From Chitinophaga sp. 180180018-3 (lineage in GTDB: Bacteria > Bacteroidota > Bacteroidia > Chitinophagales > Chitinophagaceae), in assembly GCF_037893185.1 (NCBI RefSeq), contig NZ_CP140772.1, positions 4,216,001-4,280,000 on the forward strand: 64,000 nucleotides of DNA, in the 5' to 3' direction. Positions 25,935-35,104 of this stretch are shown one piece after another (within the stretch, counting starts at the first letter, position 1; the number at the start of each line of letters is the position of its first letter). The translations under genes were made by a program, and so were the position numbers. The notes under the pieces are model-generated. The model worked only from the letters and a program-made list of their open reading frames with translations, searched no databases and was not told where the DNA came from.

Positions 25935-28664
25935 CTACTTAATACTGTTAAACTTTGAAAAATTCCAGGTGGCCCCTACCATGAAAAAACGCCGGATGGT
26001 AGTGTACCTGTTCTCAGAGAAAAATGTGTTAGTTGCCGTACGGGCGTACCCGTTATTCTGATTCAGGATATCATTGCAGGAGAGCTTCACCGTCAGCTGA
26101 TCCTTTTTGAAGAAGTTACGCCCTATCCAGGCATTCCAGAGTACCCTGCTGAAATTGTCGCTGAACGTTTGTGTTTTCTGTTGCCAAAGACAGTTTGCAT
26201 CGGTATGCAGCTGAAATTTCTTCAGGAAGTAAATGTCTATAGACGGGTTGACGGTATAGGAGAAATAGCTGTTACGCGAATCGGGCTGTAACGACGACTT
26301 ATTTTTCGTATATGCTCCGGTTCCAACCAGGTACATACTGTATTGGCGCTGTTTGTTTTTAAACAACTCCACGGTAAGCGTGTAAGTGTTATAGTTCAGT
26401 TCGTTCACCGCATTATTAATAGGACTGAAAGATTTCCCGCCATTCAGACTCAGGCCCCCTCCTGCCTGTAAGTCGAGCTGCTGTATTTTCCTTGAATAAT
26501 AAGTATTCAGGTAATAGGAGCTATTCGTATACCCGTTCATGTTAATATAACGATAGGCATAAGCGCCTGAAGGATCCACGGTTACTGCCTGTGTGAGAGG
26601 GCTGGATACAAGCGTATAGCCGGCATTTCCGCCAAAGTAAAGCTGCGAAACTATCCTGGTGGCGTAATAACTACCAGTAAAATTATGGGTGAAGCTGCTT
26701 TTCAGATCTGTATTGGGTACAAACACCGACAACTGGCTGTTATTATAATTAAATGGAATCATCTGCCAACGCTGCGGATTATCGTTGTTACCGTTATATC
26801 CAAAGTTCAATCCTTCGTAGTTACTGAACTTGTAGTTGAAATTAGCATTAGGGTTCAGGTTAACAAATTGTTTTTTCAGATGTAATAGCGTGTAGATATT
26901 ATCACTGGTCATCTGAACAAACTTCACATTATTACCCACTTTCAGGATCATCTTTTTCGAAGAATAATTCAATGCGAGCCCTCCCTGGTTACTCCAGACA
27001 GAAGAATTCATCCTGGTACTGAAAGCCGTGTCTATTACCTTCTCACCGGGGCTGTTCACGAGGTTATAAGAGCGTTTATCGTCGTGTGCACTTTCATTGT
27101 ACAACGCATAATTTATCAGCAGTGATAATTTGCCGGAAAGAGGTTCTGTATAGATGGCATTGAGGTTCAGCGTGCGCCAGTCGTCTTTCATCTTCTTACG
27201 TAAATGTAATAACGCGGTACTGTCCTGACTGCCCGAGGTTTTATAAAAACTACTGTTGGAAATACTTTCTCCATTAGCCGCATCATTCGAGAAATTATTA
27301 TTGAAGTAGAAAGAAATCGTTCTGCCATATTTCTTCAACTTCTTCTCCCATGATAGGTTCAGGTTGTAACTTTTCAGGTCGTAATCATTGGAGCTGGAAG
27401 CCTGATTATTGTATATCAGGCTGGAATCACCCCGTTTATTCTCTGTAATACTGTTATGCAGGTTTTTACTATTACTGAGAGATCCATCGGCATAAATCGT
27501 GAAGGTGGAAGTAGTATCAAACTTATGGATATACTTTGCATTCGCCTGGTTGCGGGTATTGTTGTTTTTAAAATTGCTGTTGGAATTACTTAAAATAACG
27601 CCGGAAGGTAAATTGTTCTGAGAGTTGGTAGTTTCATCACCCTCCACATTCATGATATTGAATTTATAGTTGCCGTTCAGGGATTCTTTATCAGCATTCC
27701 ATTTCTTATCATAATGTAATCCACCGGAATTAACCTGGGGCAATCCTTTGCCGGAGTAATTCCCGTTATCCTGATCATCGTCTCCCATCTTGCCCTTGTC
27801 GGCAGATCCCAGGCCGGTTCTGCCAATGTTGCTGGTGGTAGCATAAGCAGCCATTTTTCTTTTGCCTTTGAAGAAGTTGATCATCCCCTGGGCATTGTAC
27901 CGCTGATCTGTTCCGACGCCGGCATCCACTTTCCCGAAAATGCCATGGTTCTTGTCTTCCTTGATCTTCAGGTTAATAGTTTTATCTTTCACGCCGTCTT
28001 CGATACCTGTAAAGGCAGCGGCGTCTGATTTCTTATCGTAGACCTGTACTTTGTCTATCATATCCGCTCTGAGGTTCCGGGTCACCAGTGTGGGATCATC
28101 ACTGAAAAATTCTTCTCCGTCTACCAGTACCTTCTTTACTTTTTGTCCCTGTGCCGTGATGTTTCCAAATTGATCTACCTGTAAGCCTGGTAGTTGCCTG
28201 AGCAGCTCTTCTACAGTGGCATTGGGCTGTACCTTAAAGCTATCGGCCTTGTATTCCGTTGTATCACCATTGATTTTTATAGCAGCTACCTGGGATTTAA
28301 CGATTACTTCGTGCAATAGTTTTCCTTTCTGGATAAGGCTTATCATATTCATGTCTATTAGGCCATTTTTGGCGTCCCGCAGGTTTATGCGATGCGAATA
28401 GCTGGCATATTTGGGATAAGAAAAGAAGAGGATATAAGCGCCGGTATCCGGAAGATGGCGAAAGTCGAATGCACCGTCTTTATCAGTACGCCGACTTTTG
28501 ACAATGAATGAGTCCCTCGCTTGTAACAGTACTACGGATGCGTTACGGAGGGGTGAATTAAGGCTGCTGTCGACCACCCTTCCTTGGATAGTACTATTCT
28601 GAGCGTTTATGTTATAACAGAGCGAGAGTGTCACCAGTACCAATCCCAGGATCTTATTCATCAT
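25935..28664 (-). CDS. TonB-type outer membrane beta-barrel receptor
   Basis: This 909-residue protein has a signal peptide (MMNKILGLVLVTLSLCYNINAQ) and an N-terminal carboxypeptidase-regulatory-like domain (IQGRVVDSSLNSPLRNASVVLL). A plug follows (ATVEELLRQLPGLQVDQFGNI; KVLVDGEEFFSDDP), then a long barrel of the outer-membrane beta-barrel protein type. This class lacks the SusC signature and has no SusD partner; the partner is the GLPGLI gene behind it. It is the penultimate gene of the run 38054-25147 and could carry a peptide or metal across the outer membrane. The ligand is not known. Confidence 0.88.
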   Translation of the reverse strand: MMNKILGLVLVTLSLCYNINAQNSTIQGRVVDSSLNSPLRNASVVLLQARDSFIVKSRRTDKDGAFDFRHLPDTGAYILFFSYPKYASYSHRINLRDAKNGLIDMNMISLIQKGKLLHEVIVKSQVAAIKINGDTTEYKADSFKVQPNATVEELLRQLPGLQVDQFGNITAQGQKVKKVLVDGEEFFSDDPTLVTRNLRADMIDKVQVYDKKSDAAAFTGIEDGVKDKTINLKIKEDKNHGIFGKVDAGVGTDQRYNAQGMINFFKGKRKMAAYATTSNIGRTGLGSADKGKMGDDDQDNGNYSGKGLPQVNSGGLHYDKKWNADKESLNGNYKFNIMNVEGDETTNSQNNLPSGVILSNSNSNFKNNNTRNQANAKYIHKFDTTSTFTIYADGSLSNSKNLHNSITENKRGDSSLIYNNQASSSNDYDLKSYNLNLSWEKKLKKYGRTISFYFNNNFSNDAANGESISNSSFYKTSGSQDSTALLHLRKKMKDDWRTLNLNAIYTEPLSGKLSLLINYALYNESAHDDKRSYNLVNSPGEKVIDTAFSTRMNSSVWSNQGGLALNYSSKKMILKVGNNVKFVQMTSDNIYTLLHLKKQFVNLNPNANFNYKFSNYEGLNFGYNGNNDNPQRWQMIPFNYNNSQLSVFVPNTDLKSSFTHNFTGSYYATRIVSQLYFGGNAGYTLVSSPLTQAVTVDPSGAYAYRYINMNGYTNSSYYLNTYYSRKIQQLDLQAGGGLSLNGGKSFSPINNAVNELNYNTYTLTVELFKNKQRQYSMYLVGTGAYTKNKSSLQPDSRNSYFSYTVNPSIDIYFLKKFQLHTDANCLWQQKTQTFSDNFSRVLWNAWIGRNFFKKDQLTVKLSCNDILNQNNGYARTATNTFFSENRYTTIRRFFMVGATWNFSKFNSIK

Positions 28665-28732
28665 TGAACAATCAGTTTAAATTCAGGCTGTCTAGGCAAT
28701 TATGTGTTAGAAAGATGTTTATTAATATGTTT

Positions 28733-30319
28733 TCAATAATCAGCATAGGCCTGCATTTCCCTGTTATAAAGAAATGGCCTTCCGTACGACTTATCATGTT
28801 GCGTGATCTCAGTATTGATCACACGATAAATTCCATAAGCGGGTATGCCTGAAAAAGTAAAGAGTTTCTTTACTTTCTCCTTCTGTAACTTCGCCGGATC
28901 GTCCATCAACGTTTGCACCGGTCCTACGGGAATCCAGGACTGCCCGATATTATCCCAATAAACCAGTTGGCATTTTTTGTGGTACAAACCTCCCGACATC
29001 CGGGATATATCCAGTGATACATTGATAATCGTCTGTTTATTTTCATTGATATATTGCACACCGCTATTTTCAGTTACCAGGAAAGGAGTTCCCACAGTCC
29101 GGGTTTTACTATCGTTACCTCCTAACACAATGATGGGTGCATAGAGCGCTCCTGCAGCTATATTTGAAAAAATGACCGTATCGTTTTTCTTTGTCACTTT
29201 CATCCGGAGTGGTTTCCAGTATTTGCCATTCAGTACGCCGAGGAATATTTCATCGGGTGTGGATGCAGGTACTTTAAAAGCATAATCTATGACCGGTAAA
29301 TACTCCCGCGTTATATCGTAATAAACCTGAAAACTGCGGCCGTCGTTAGGAAAAGAGCTACCATCTGTTTTATAGGTGTAGCGATAAGCTTTTGCGAGGC
29401 GTGCACTTTTAAAGGGCAATGAATCTCTTACCGGGCTGTCATATACCGCATTCATCGGAACAAATTTTCCGGTGGTATCCAGGACGCTTAGCCAGGTATG
29501 GCCGCCAAAATTACCGTTGGCCCAATACGACGTAAATTCGTTAGCCACAGGAATTCCGATGGCCCTCAGCCAGTAGCCCAATAACATATTCAGATCTTCA
29601 CAGCGGCCCCCGCGTGTTGCTCTCAGTTCTCTGACGGTAAATGTACCGGGGAAATAATTGATAGCATCATGAATATAGTGATAATATCGGCCCAGGCTAT
29701 CATTCACTACCGCTGCAATCTTTATCCTGTCGGTCGTATGCCCCGCCTTTTCGAAGATCCATCCGCTATTCTCCCAGAAGTGTTTCCTCCAGTTCTGAAG
29801 CGGTTCGTTCTGCACCCTGTGCGGCAAAATGTACTCTTTGAACTGTTCGAAAGTCAGGGAACGGGCCCAGGGCATCTGCCATGCCCTGAAAGCGTATTCA
29901 ATATCCTCGATCAGTTGCTTAGCACTGATAGTTCTGCTATCCGCCAGGAAAACCGGGTTATCAAACCTGATCGTACCACAATTAAGGGAATCTTCTATTT
30001 TCCGTTTGAGCGCATTGATACTATCGATGCCAATGGTATCTCCCACAAACAACTCCTGATTAAATATACCACAATCTGTTACAGACGAATACTTCTGATA
30101 TCCCTTACCCGGCATATTCTCAATCAGGAAGCGGGCAGCGGCCAGCTTCAGTGAATCTCCCGCTGATTGGGAATAGTGCCCGATCACCTTCTTTAACTCC
30201 ACAGCATTCATACCTGCATAGTCAAGCGCTGCTGCTAATTTACGATCGGTGGTGTTGTCCCTGGGGCTGCAGGAATTCAAAACAACGAGTGCCAATATAT
30301 AAAGAAATATACACTTCAT
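28733..30319 (-). CDS. Transglutaminase-like lipoprotein
   Basis: This 528-residue lipoprotein has the signal peptide MKCIFLYILALVVLNSC, with Cys17 as the lipid attachment site. The papain/transglutaminase core lies near residues 235-290 with Cys in RATRGGRCEDLNMLLGYWLRA, His in FGGHTWLSVLD and an acidic/amide partner in VPMNAVYD. The C-terminal half is beta-rich. It may cleave or cross-link peptides in the periplasm or at the surface. It belongs to the co-oriented peptide locus, between the MG2-like protein and the receptor. Confidence 0.8.
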   Translation of the reverse strand: MKCIFLYILALVVLNSCSPRDNTTDRKLAAALDYAGMNAVELKKVIGHYSQSAGDSLKLAAARFLIENMPGKGYQKYSSVTDCGIFNQELFVGDTIGIDSINALKRKIEDSLNCGTIRFDNPVFLADSRTISAKQLIEDIEYAFRAWQMPWARSLTFEQFKEYILPHRVQNEPLQNWRKHFWENSGWIFEKAGHTTDRIKIAAVVNDSLGRYYHYIHDAINYFPGTFTVRELRATRGGRCEDLNMLLGYWLRAIGIPVANEFTSYWANGNFGGHTWLSVLDTTGKFVPMNAVYDSPVRDSLPFKSARLAKAYRYTYKTDGSSFPNDGRSFQVYYDITREYLPVIDYAFKVPASTPDEIFLGVLNGKYWKPLRMKVTKKNDTVIFSNIAAGALYAPIIVLGGNDSKTRTVGTPFLVTENSGVQYINENKQTIINVSLDISRMSGGLYHKKCQLVYWDNIGQSWIPVGPVQTLMDDPAKLQKEKVKKLFTFSGIPAYGIYRVINTEITQHDKSYGRPFLYNREMQAYADY

Positions 30320-30381
30320 CTATTGCCTGTTGAAATTTAAAATATACATCGATGAAAGCAGGCTATACAGCGGATCATATT

Positions 30382-32673
30382 CTAGCGGACCTTGAAATTA
30401 AACTTATCTACCCCCAGCAATCCCTCGCCACTGGCCCCTTCTATGATACCAATAAATTGCCTGCGGATATCGGAGCTATAGAACTGAATAGTTGCCTCAC
30501 CATTCTTATCAGTCACGACTACGGGTTTCCAAAATAAGGTATTGCGGGTATCAGCAACAGCGGGGTTTTCTTTGTCATAATCGGGTTCATAGAATTCGCG
30601 GCTTTGATAGTAGCCTTTTTCTACCACCATTTTAAACTTCTTTAAAAGTTCCTCTTCTGTATATTTAGGATAATGATAGACAACATGTTTCACTTCTTCG
30701 GCTTTAAACCAACCATCCACTTCATGTGATACCACTGTGCGTGTGCCCACGAAAACCGGGTATTCCTGGCCTTCAACCGGTTTCGTTGTCCCGGACTTGC
30801 ACCACGGGCAATTTAAATATCCTTTGGGATTCAACCGGCAGACGTAGTCGGTATTACCTTCATATTTAGCGATACTATCCAGATATCCCAGATAGCGATC
30901 TGAAAAGCCGGGGCCTTTTGCAGCAACGTTGATCTCCTTTAATGTTCTTCCGTATTGCAAAAAGCCGGTATCAGGCGCTGGTGGCCTGTTATCCGGAATC
31001 CTCTCCGGAAAAATACCGACCGGGCGGGCTTGGGCTTCTGCCTGCCTGATAGCAGTGAAAGGATCTGCTACCTGTATAGTATAGTCTTTATCCGAAAAAT
31101 ACCTGATAAAAAACCGGGGGCCTATAGCCAGGTGATCGGGCGTTACATGAAACGCCCCATTGTTATCTGCGATCGCTAATTGCGTCACACTTTTATTATA
31201 ATTGAACAGCATGAGAGACAAAGGCTGTTTCTCTTTCCCGCCTTTCTTTATAGCTGTGGCATGAGCATCCAGCGTATCCGACAACACGGGGTGCTGCCGG
31301 GATTCGGCTCTTAATGCATCCACATTCCAGGTGTAGCGACGCCATCCCTGCGTGAGTAATAGCAAATCCAGTGCTTCTTTGCGATCCTTATTCGACGGAT
31401 CGAAATAATAAGCCGGATCGTATATGCTTCCACGTAGTTGGGTAGAGAGATAATAATAGCTTACAATATTGCGGGAATTCCGTTCATTGTTGAATAGATC
31501 ATCATACACCCGTACACTCAACGCAGCAGGCACGGGATTACCATCGGGGTCAGTTGTTTTGATCTTCACGGAAACCCTTTCTTTTTGTGCATACTGTTCC
31601 TTCACCTGGCTCAAACTGACATTCAGTTTCCGTTCCGGATGCAGATAAACCAATCGTTCCGCCAAAGGCCGCAGCTGATCGTCGAAAAGAGTGGCTTCGG
31701 CGATGCCCAGCGGAGCATTGCGGACAGGTATACCAACAGCGAGGCTGTCGCCGAAGGCGCCGGCTGCGATCGACTGTACCGCTCCCCGGACCTGTAATCT
31801 CAGAAAGAACTTATGCCTGTTGGGATTATGCCGGGAAAGCACTTTAAAAACCAGGCTATCGTCGTCATTCCGGATGAGCTGCATCACTACTCCTTCAGGC
31901 TGGATCACGGGAAGCGTATACACGCTGTCGCTGTTGCCGTCCAGCTTTACCTGGTATACCGCGTCTTTCTCCGGGGTGAACAAAAAGCTACCCATTCCGG
32001 CATGAGCTGATTTGAAGCTAAGTACAGGCGTATTCCCTTGCAGTAATGTACCCTTTATTTCAGCCGGGCGTCCTTCCCTGGTGACGGCCTTAAAGGCTAC
32101 CTTGTTTCGGAGTCCGGCCACGAGGTAACCTCCTTCCGGGAATACATTAAATTGGATGTCCTCCTTCCCTGTTGCAGCTTGCTTTTGCCGCGACAGCTTA
32201 TCCGCGCGTATTTGCTGCGGAGCATTGACCACCTCTATACGACAGCCGGCATAGTAATAGGGCTGATTAGCAAAAAAAGAATGCGCCGTATAGGCTTTAA
32301 GGTTATAAAGCCCTTTCGGCAGCGTATCCGGCAGATATACATGGCCGGCTGACAGGCCGTTGCTGACCGGATACATTTCCTGCCATACAACGCTATCGCT
32401 GCCTTGCCGTTGCAATTGTAAATAGAGGGTATTGTCGAGTGCAGAAAGCGTAAAGTCTCCCGCATTCAACACAAAAGCATTGAACCAGAGGTCTTCCCCT
32501 GAAACGTATATATCTTTGCTGGTGGTCAGATAGACCGAAGTACGGAGGTTGCTCTGCGTAAATGAATCGAGCTGACTTGCCAGCTGATCCATCTCCGGCC
32601 GGGTTACCTGTGAAAAGGACCGGGAGGCAATTGACAATAATCCAGCTACCAGATATATCAGATATTTTATCAT
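30382..32673 (-). CDS. MG2/alpha-2-macroglobulin-like secreted protein
   Basis: The ATG at 32673 gives a signal peptide (MIKYLIYLVAGLLSIASRSFSQ) and 763 residues. The N-terminal macroglobulin-like repeats show TSKDIYVSGEDLWFNAFVLNA and PKGLYNLKAYT, the usual pattern of Bacteroidota MG2-domain proteins. An unusual cysteine island, YVCRLNPKGYLNCPWCKSG, lies near residue 640. The end (TEATIQFYSSDIRRQF-type sequence) resembles the last macroglobulin domain. It starts five bases after the stop of the thioredoxin-like gene. The nearby CxxC oxidoreductase and Cys-containing peptide suggest disulfide chemistry, which is inference. Confidence 0.65.
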   Translation of the reverse strand: MIKYLIYLVAGLLSIASRSFSQVTRPEMDQLASQLDSFTQSNLRTSVYLTTSKDIYVSGEDLWFNAFVLNAGDFTLSALDNTLYLQLQRQGSDSVVWQEMYPVSNGLSAGHVYLPDTLPKGLYNLKAYTAHSFFANQPYYYAGCRIEVVNAPQQIRADKLSRQKQAATGKEDIQFNVFPEGGYLVAGLRNKVAFKAVTREGRPAEIKGTLLQGNTPVLSFKSAHAGMGSFLFTPEKDAVYQVKLDGNSDSVYTLPVIQPEGVVMQLIRNDDDSLVFKVLSRHNPNRHKFFLRLQVRGAVQSIAAGAFGDSLAVGIPVRNAPLGIAEATLFDDQLRPLAERLVYLHPERKLNVSLSQVKEQYAQKERVSVKIKTTDPDGNPVPAALSVRVYDDLFNNERNSRNIVSYYYLSTQLRGSIYDPAYYFDPSNKDRKEALDLLLLTQGWRRYTWNVDALRAESRQHPVLSDTLDAHATAIKKGGKEKQPLSLMLFNYNKSVTQLAIADNNGAFHVTPDHLAIGPRFFIRYFSDKDYTIQVADPFTAIRQAEAQARPVGIFPERIPDNRPPAPDTGFLQYGRTLKEINVAAKGPGFSDRYLGYLDSIAKYEGNTDYVCRLNPKGYLNCPWCKSGTTKPVEGQEYPVFVGTRTVVSHEVDGWFKAEEVKHVVYHYPKYTEEELLKKFKMVVEKGYYQSREFYEPDYDKENPAVADTRNTLFWKPVVVTDKNGEATIQFYSSDIRRQFIGIIEGASGEGLLGVDKFNFKVR

Positions 32674-32678
32674 TCTCT

Positions 32679-33146
32679 TTATTGCTCTAATTGTATTTTC
32701 AGCCATTCAAATGCCTGGCCATTAGCGGGCGATTGAAACTGATGCTTAATAATTTCTCCATCTTTCAGCTGCACAATACATGGGTAAATTACGTTCTTCG
32801 TGGGTAGATTAAAAATCCCGTCATTATCAACAAAAACGTTACTACGTCCACTGATAGACTTCCCAATTTTCTGTTGCAGGATTTTAAGAGACTGTACTTT
32901 CGTTAATATAAAAAATATACCGGTAGAATCAATGAAATCTCTCATAAAAGCTTCTCCCTCCTGTATGCACCCATTACACCCAAGCCCGGGCAGAATAACC
33001 ATCCAGGTTTTGGGAGTACCGAACCTGGCTTTCTTCAGGCCTGCCGAAATTGTTGCCGTTTCCGTGTCGCTGTCTGATTTCTTTATATTGGCGCAGTTAC
33101 TAAAGAAGAATAATGATATGATCGCTATTATATAAACTCGTTTCAT
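32679..33146 (-). CDS. Thioredoxin-like lipoprotein with CNGC motif
   Basis: From the ATG at 33146 the protein has 155 residues with the lipobox FFFSNC (Cys at ~18). It then has a thioredoxin-like segment TWMVILPGLGCNGCIQEGEAFMRDF, with the redox pair in C-N-G-C, and a later SGRSNVFVDNDGIFNLP strand ending in YPCIVQLKDGEI. It is shorter than TlpA but has the same order of elements. It lies two genes after the Cys-rich peptide gene and directly before the MG2-like gene, so it may form or reduce their disulfides. An upstream in-frame ATG nine codons earlier does not improve the signal. Confidence 0.7.
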   Translation of the reverse strand: MKRVYIIAIISLFFFSNCANIKKSDSDTETATISAGLKKARFGTPKTWMVILPGLGCNGCIQEGEAFMRDFIDSTGIFFILTKVQSLKILQQKIGKSISGRSNVFVDNDGIFNLPTKNVIYPCIVQLKDGEIIKHQFQSPANGQAFEWLKIQLEQ

Positions 33147-33179
33147 AAGACATTTTTTATCGTTAATATTCAAACTCCA

Positions 33180-34367
33180 TCAAAGGTTTGCTGGTTTAAA
33201 AATTTTCAAATACAGGTGAGATTCCGACAGATCTTTCTTATCTATATACTCTATGTTTAATCCTTCTTCCGTAACAAAAGCGTTCTCCCAGTTAAAGTTA
33301 TCGCAGGTACCAATAATAGTTTCTCCCATGTATTTAAAATGCTCATCAAACATTACAACAGACAAGGGTTTATCTTTAAAAGCGCTGGTATAGGTAGCTT
33401 CAGGCATTGCCTTTCTGAGAAATCTATAATATACTTTCCGGTAACGATCGTACCTGATCGCTGCGTACAAATCAGTTTTGCAAACCCGCAGCTGTAATTC
33501 TTCCGAAGGCATCTTCTTTTCAAAAGAAGTAATAGCGCCGGCTTCATTACTGCCACCATATATGCTGGTATATCCTTCTTTATCGTTATCTGCCACAAAC
33601 ACATCATGTGAAACAGGGAAGCTGTATATCATTTTATTATCAGGCGCTACATCGCTATAAACATTAGTGAACAGCCCTTCATTTTCCCAAAAAATATTGT
33701 TCCCGTAAAGTGCCGGCGGATACTGGCGGAAGAACCTGACACTGTCGTTGTTCAGATCAACATGTGCTTCAAATCTGAATCTGCCTGCTATGCTGTCCGG
33801 AAGGGAAAGCATGTATTGCCCCGGAAAAATCAATTGCTGGCCCGCCCCCACTACCGGGGCCGTTGTTGACGGATAGTACTGAGGATATCGATAGATCCAG
33901 GACAAATCGTGAAATGATTGTTTATTTATCAATGAAATCCGCGACACCACCCTGCCTGAATCATTTATCAGTGCCAGTTCATTGTTTGTTTTATTGTAGA
34001 TGTAAATAGAATCGAAATTCTTTATATAGTAGCCTAATGGTACGTTAATGCCTTCTTTATCCTTCTTGCTGAATTTAACTATTTTCTTCAGTCCCAAGGT
34101 ATTGTAGTCATAAACATATATTGCGTTGGCGTACGTATTCAGAAAGGTCAGGCTTTTGTTGTTATTTCCATCGTCCAATATCTGGACATACCGTATCCTG
34201 GGAGCGCTTATACTGTCTAACGGGAACTTCTTTTCTCCCGTATTCATTAGCTTGGCAGTTGCCTTCATTTTGCCTTTCATCTGATTTTGCAATTCCACCA
34301 CATTCTTTTTTTGTGTACAGGAAGCAAGTAAAGCAAGCAGAATAGCGGCAGCAATAATTCTATCCAT
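33180..34367 (-). CDS. Lipoprotein, likely beta-propeller (DUF4221/BF3164-like)
   Basis: This 395-residue lipoprotein has the signal peptide MDRIIAAAILLALLASC. The mature part is a succession of short beta repeats (KSLTFLNTYANAIYVYDYNTLGLKKIVKF; FDSIYIYNKTNNELALINDSGRVV), the pattern of propeller-type lipoproteins such as DUF4221/BF3164-like families. In Bacteroidota these are commonly encoded beside NVEALA peptides. It follows the NVEALA-like gene after an intercistronic hairpin. The family name is tentative; the propeller-like repetition and lipobox are seen directly. Confidence 0.6.
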   Translation of the reverse strand: MDRIIAAAILLALLASCTQKKNVVELQNQMKGKMKATAKLMNTGEKKFPLDSISAPRIRYVQILDDGNNNKSLTFLNTYANAIYVYDYNTLGLKKIVKFSKKDKEGINVPLGYYIKNFDSIYIYNKTNNELALINDSGRVVSRISLINKQSFHDLSWIYRYPQYYPSTTAPVVGAGQQLIFPGQYMLSLPDSIAGRFRFEAHVDLNNDSVRFFRQYPPALYGNNIFWENEGLFTNVYSDVAPDNKMIYSFPVSHDVFVADNDKEGYTSIYGGSNEAGAITSFEKKMPSEELQLRVCKTDLYAAIRYDRYRKVYYRFLRKAMPEATYTSAFKDKPLSVVMFDEHFKYMGETIIGTCDNFNWENAFVTEEGLNIEYIDKKDLSESHLYLKIFKPANL

Positions 34368-34384
34368 TATGTCATTTTTTTAAG

Positions 34385-34419
34385 GGAGGGTCCGTGTCCG
34401 AATGAACACGGATACCTCC
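34385..34419 (-). other. Intercistronic hairpin after the peptide gene
   Basis: On the minus strand GGAGG, TA, TCCGTGT pairs with ACACGGA, C, CCTCC around an 8-base loop, giving 12 pairs with a small internal loop. No U-tract follows, so it is more likely an mRNA stabiliser or partial attenuator that lets the peptide message accumulate over the downstream lipoprotein genes. Confidence 0.55.
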
Positions 34420-34448
34420 ACATCAGAGTGATGAATTACAGTAATTCC

Positions 34449-34682
34449 TTACCAACCGAAGTCGCACTCCATATTTCCCGGATCTCCTACACAGATCTGA
34501 GCGAAGTACAGGCATTTTCCGCCTCCGAAACCATAGTTATTTGAACATTCTGCACTGGCAGTATTAATCTTTACCAGAGAGTTTAAATCAACACTATTGT
34601 TGTTTGCGTTTGTTTTAGTAGCAAAAAAAGCTACAGTTGCGATAGCAGCAATACCAGCTGCGGCGAGGATTTTCTTTTTCAT
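34449..34682 (-). CDS. NVEALA-like exported Cys-containing peptide
   Basis: This 77-residue precursor has a positively charged, alanine-rich export signal (MKKKILAAAGIAAIATVAFFA). A leader segment NSVDLNSLVKINTASAEC corresponds to the NVEALA position of that Bacteroidota peptide family. The remaining ~35 residues are rich in Gly and aromatic residues and carry four cysteines (AEC, GKC, QIC, MEC), enough for two disulfides. The role of NVEALA peptides is unknown; a signal, toxin or structural peptide is possible. It is followed by a propeller lipoprotein and a thioredoxin-like lipoprotein, and preceded by a signal peptidase and an O-antigen-ligase-like protein. Confidence 0.7.
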   Translation of the reverse strand: MKKKILAAAGIAAIATVAFFATKTNANNNSVDLNSLVKINTASAECSNNYGFGGGKCLYFAQICVGDPGNMECDFGW

Positions 34683-35104
34683 AACAAATTTTTAAAAGAA
34701 TAACAGATTATAAATGCTTCATGAAAGTCAAACAGGGAATACTACTTTCATAAATACTTCTGCCTGCACATGCTTCGTGTAAGCAAACATTAATGCAATT
34801 AATGCCCTGGGGATTAAGTCATCCTGTCATAGTGGAACTTTTGATATTTTAAACAATTATGGGAAACATTCATTAACATCTACGGGCATACCTCGCCCAT
34901 ACCGGCATTTCGTACCAGTGCTCATTCAATAACCATCTTGTTCTTCACACGGAACATTTACACTACCGAACACCAGCTCTCTGCAGTGCGTCCGGATTTC
35001 ATTTAGCATGAGACGTCGCGTCGTCCCGCCGTTTAGGGTTCATATACTTTCATACCGTGGATCTCCTCTCCTTAGTTCACAAAGGGGTGCTCATCTGAAA
35101 AGCA
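34683..35104. other. Intergenic region upstream of the peptide gene
   Basis: These 422 bases lie between the ligase-like gene stop and the peptide ATG. The half nearest the peptide is AT-rich and should hold its promoter, but no clean TTTG/TAnnTTTG pair is seen. The distal part is GC-richer. A 27-codon minus-strand ORF at 34926-35009 was not accepted as a gene. Confidence 0.4.

Noticed and set aside
34926..35009. 27-codon minus-strand ORF with two Cys upstream of the NVEALA-like gene
   Set aside because: No export signal, no ribosome-binding or promoter signal and stops close on both sides; its length is expected by chance.
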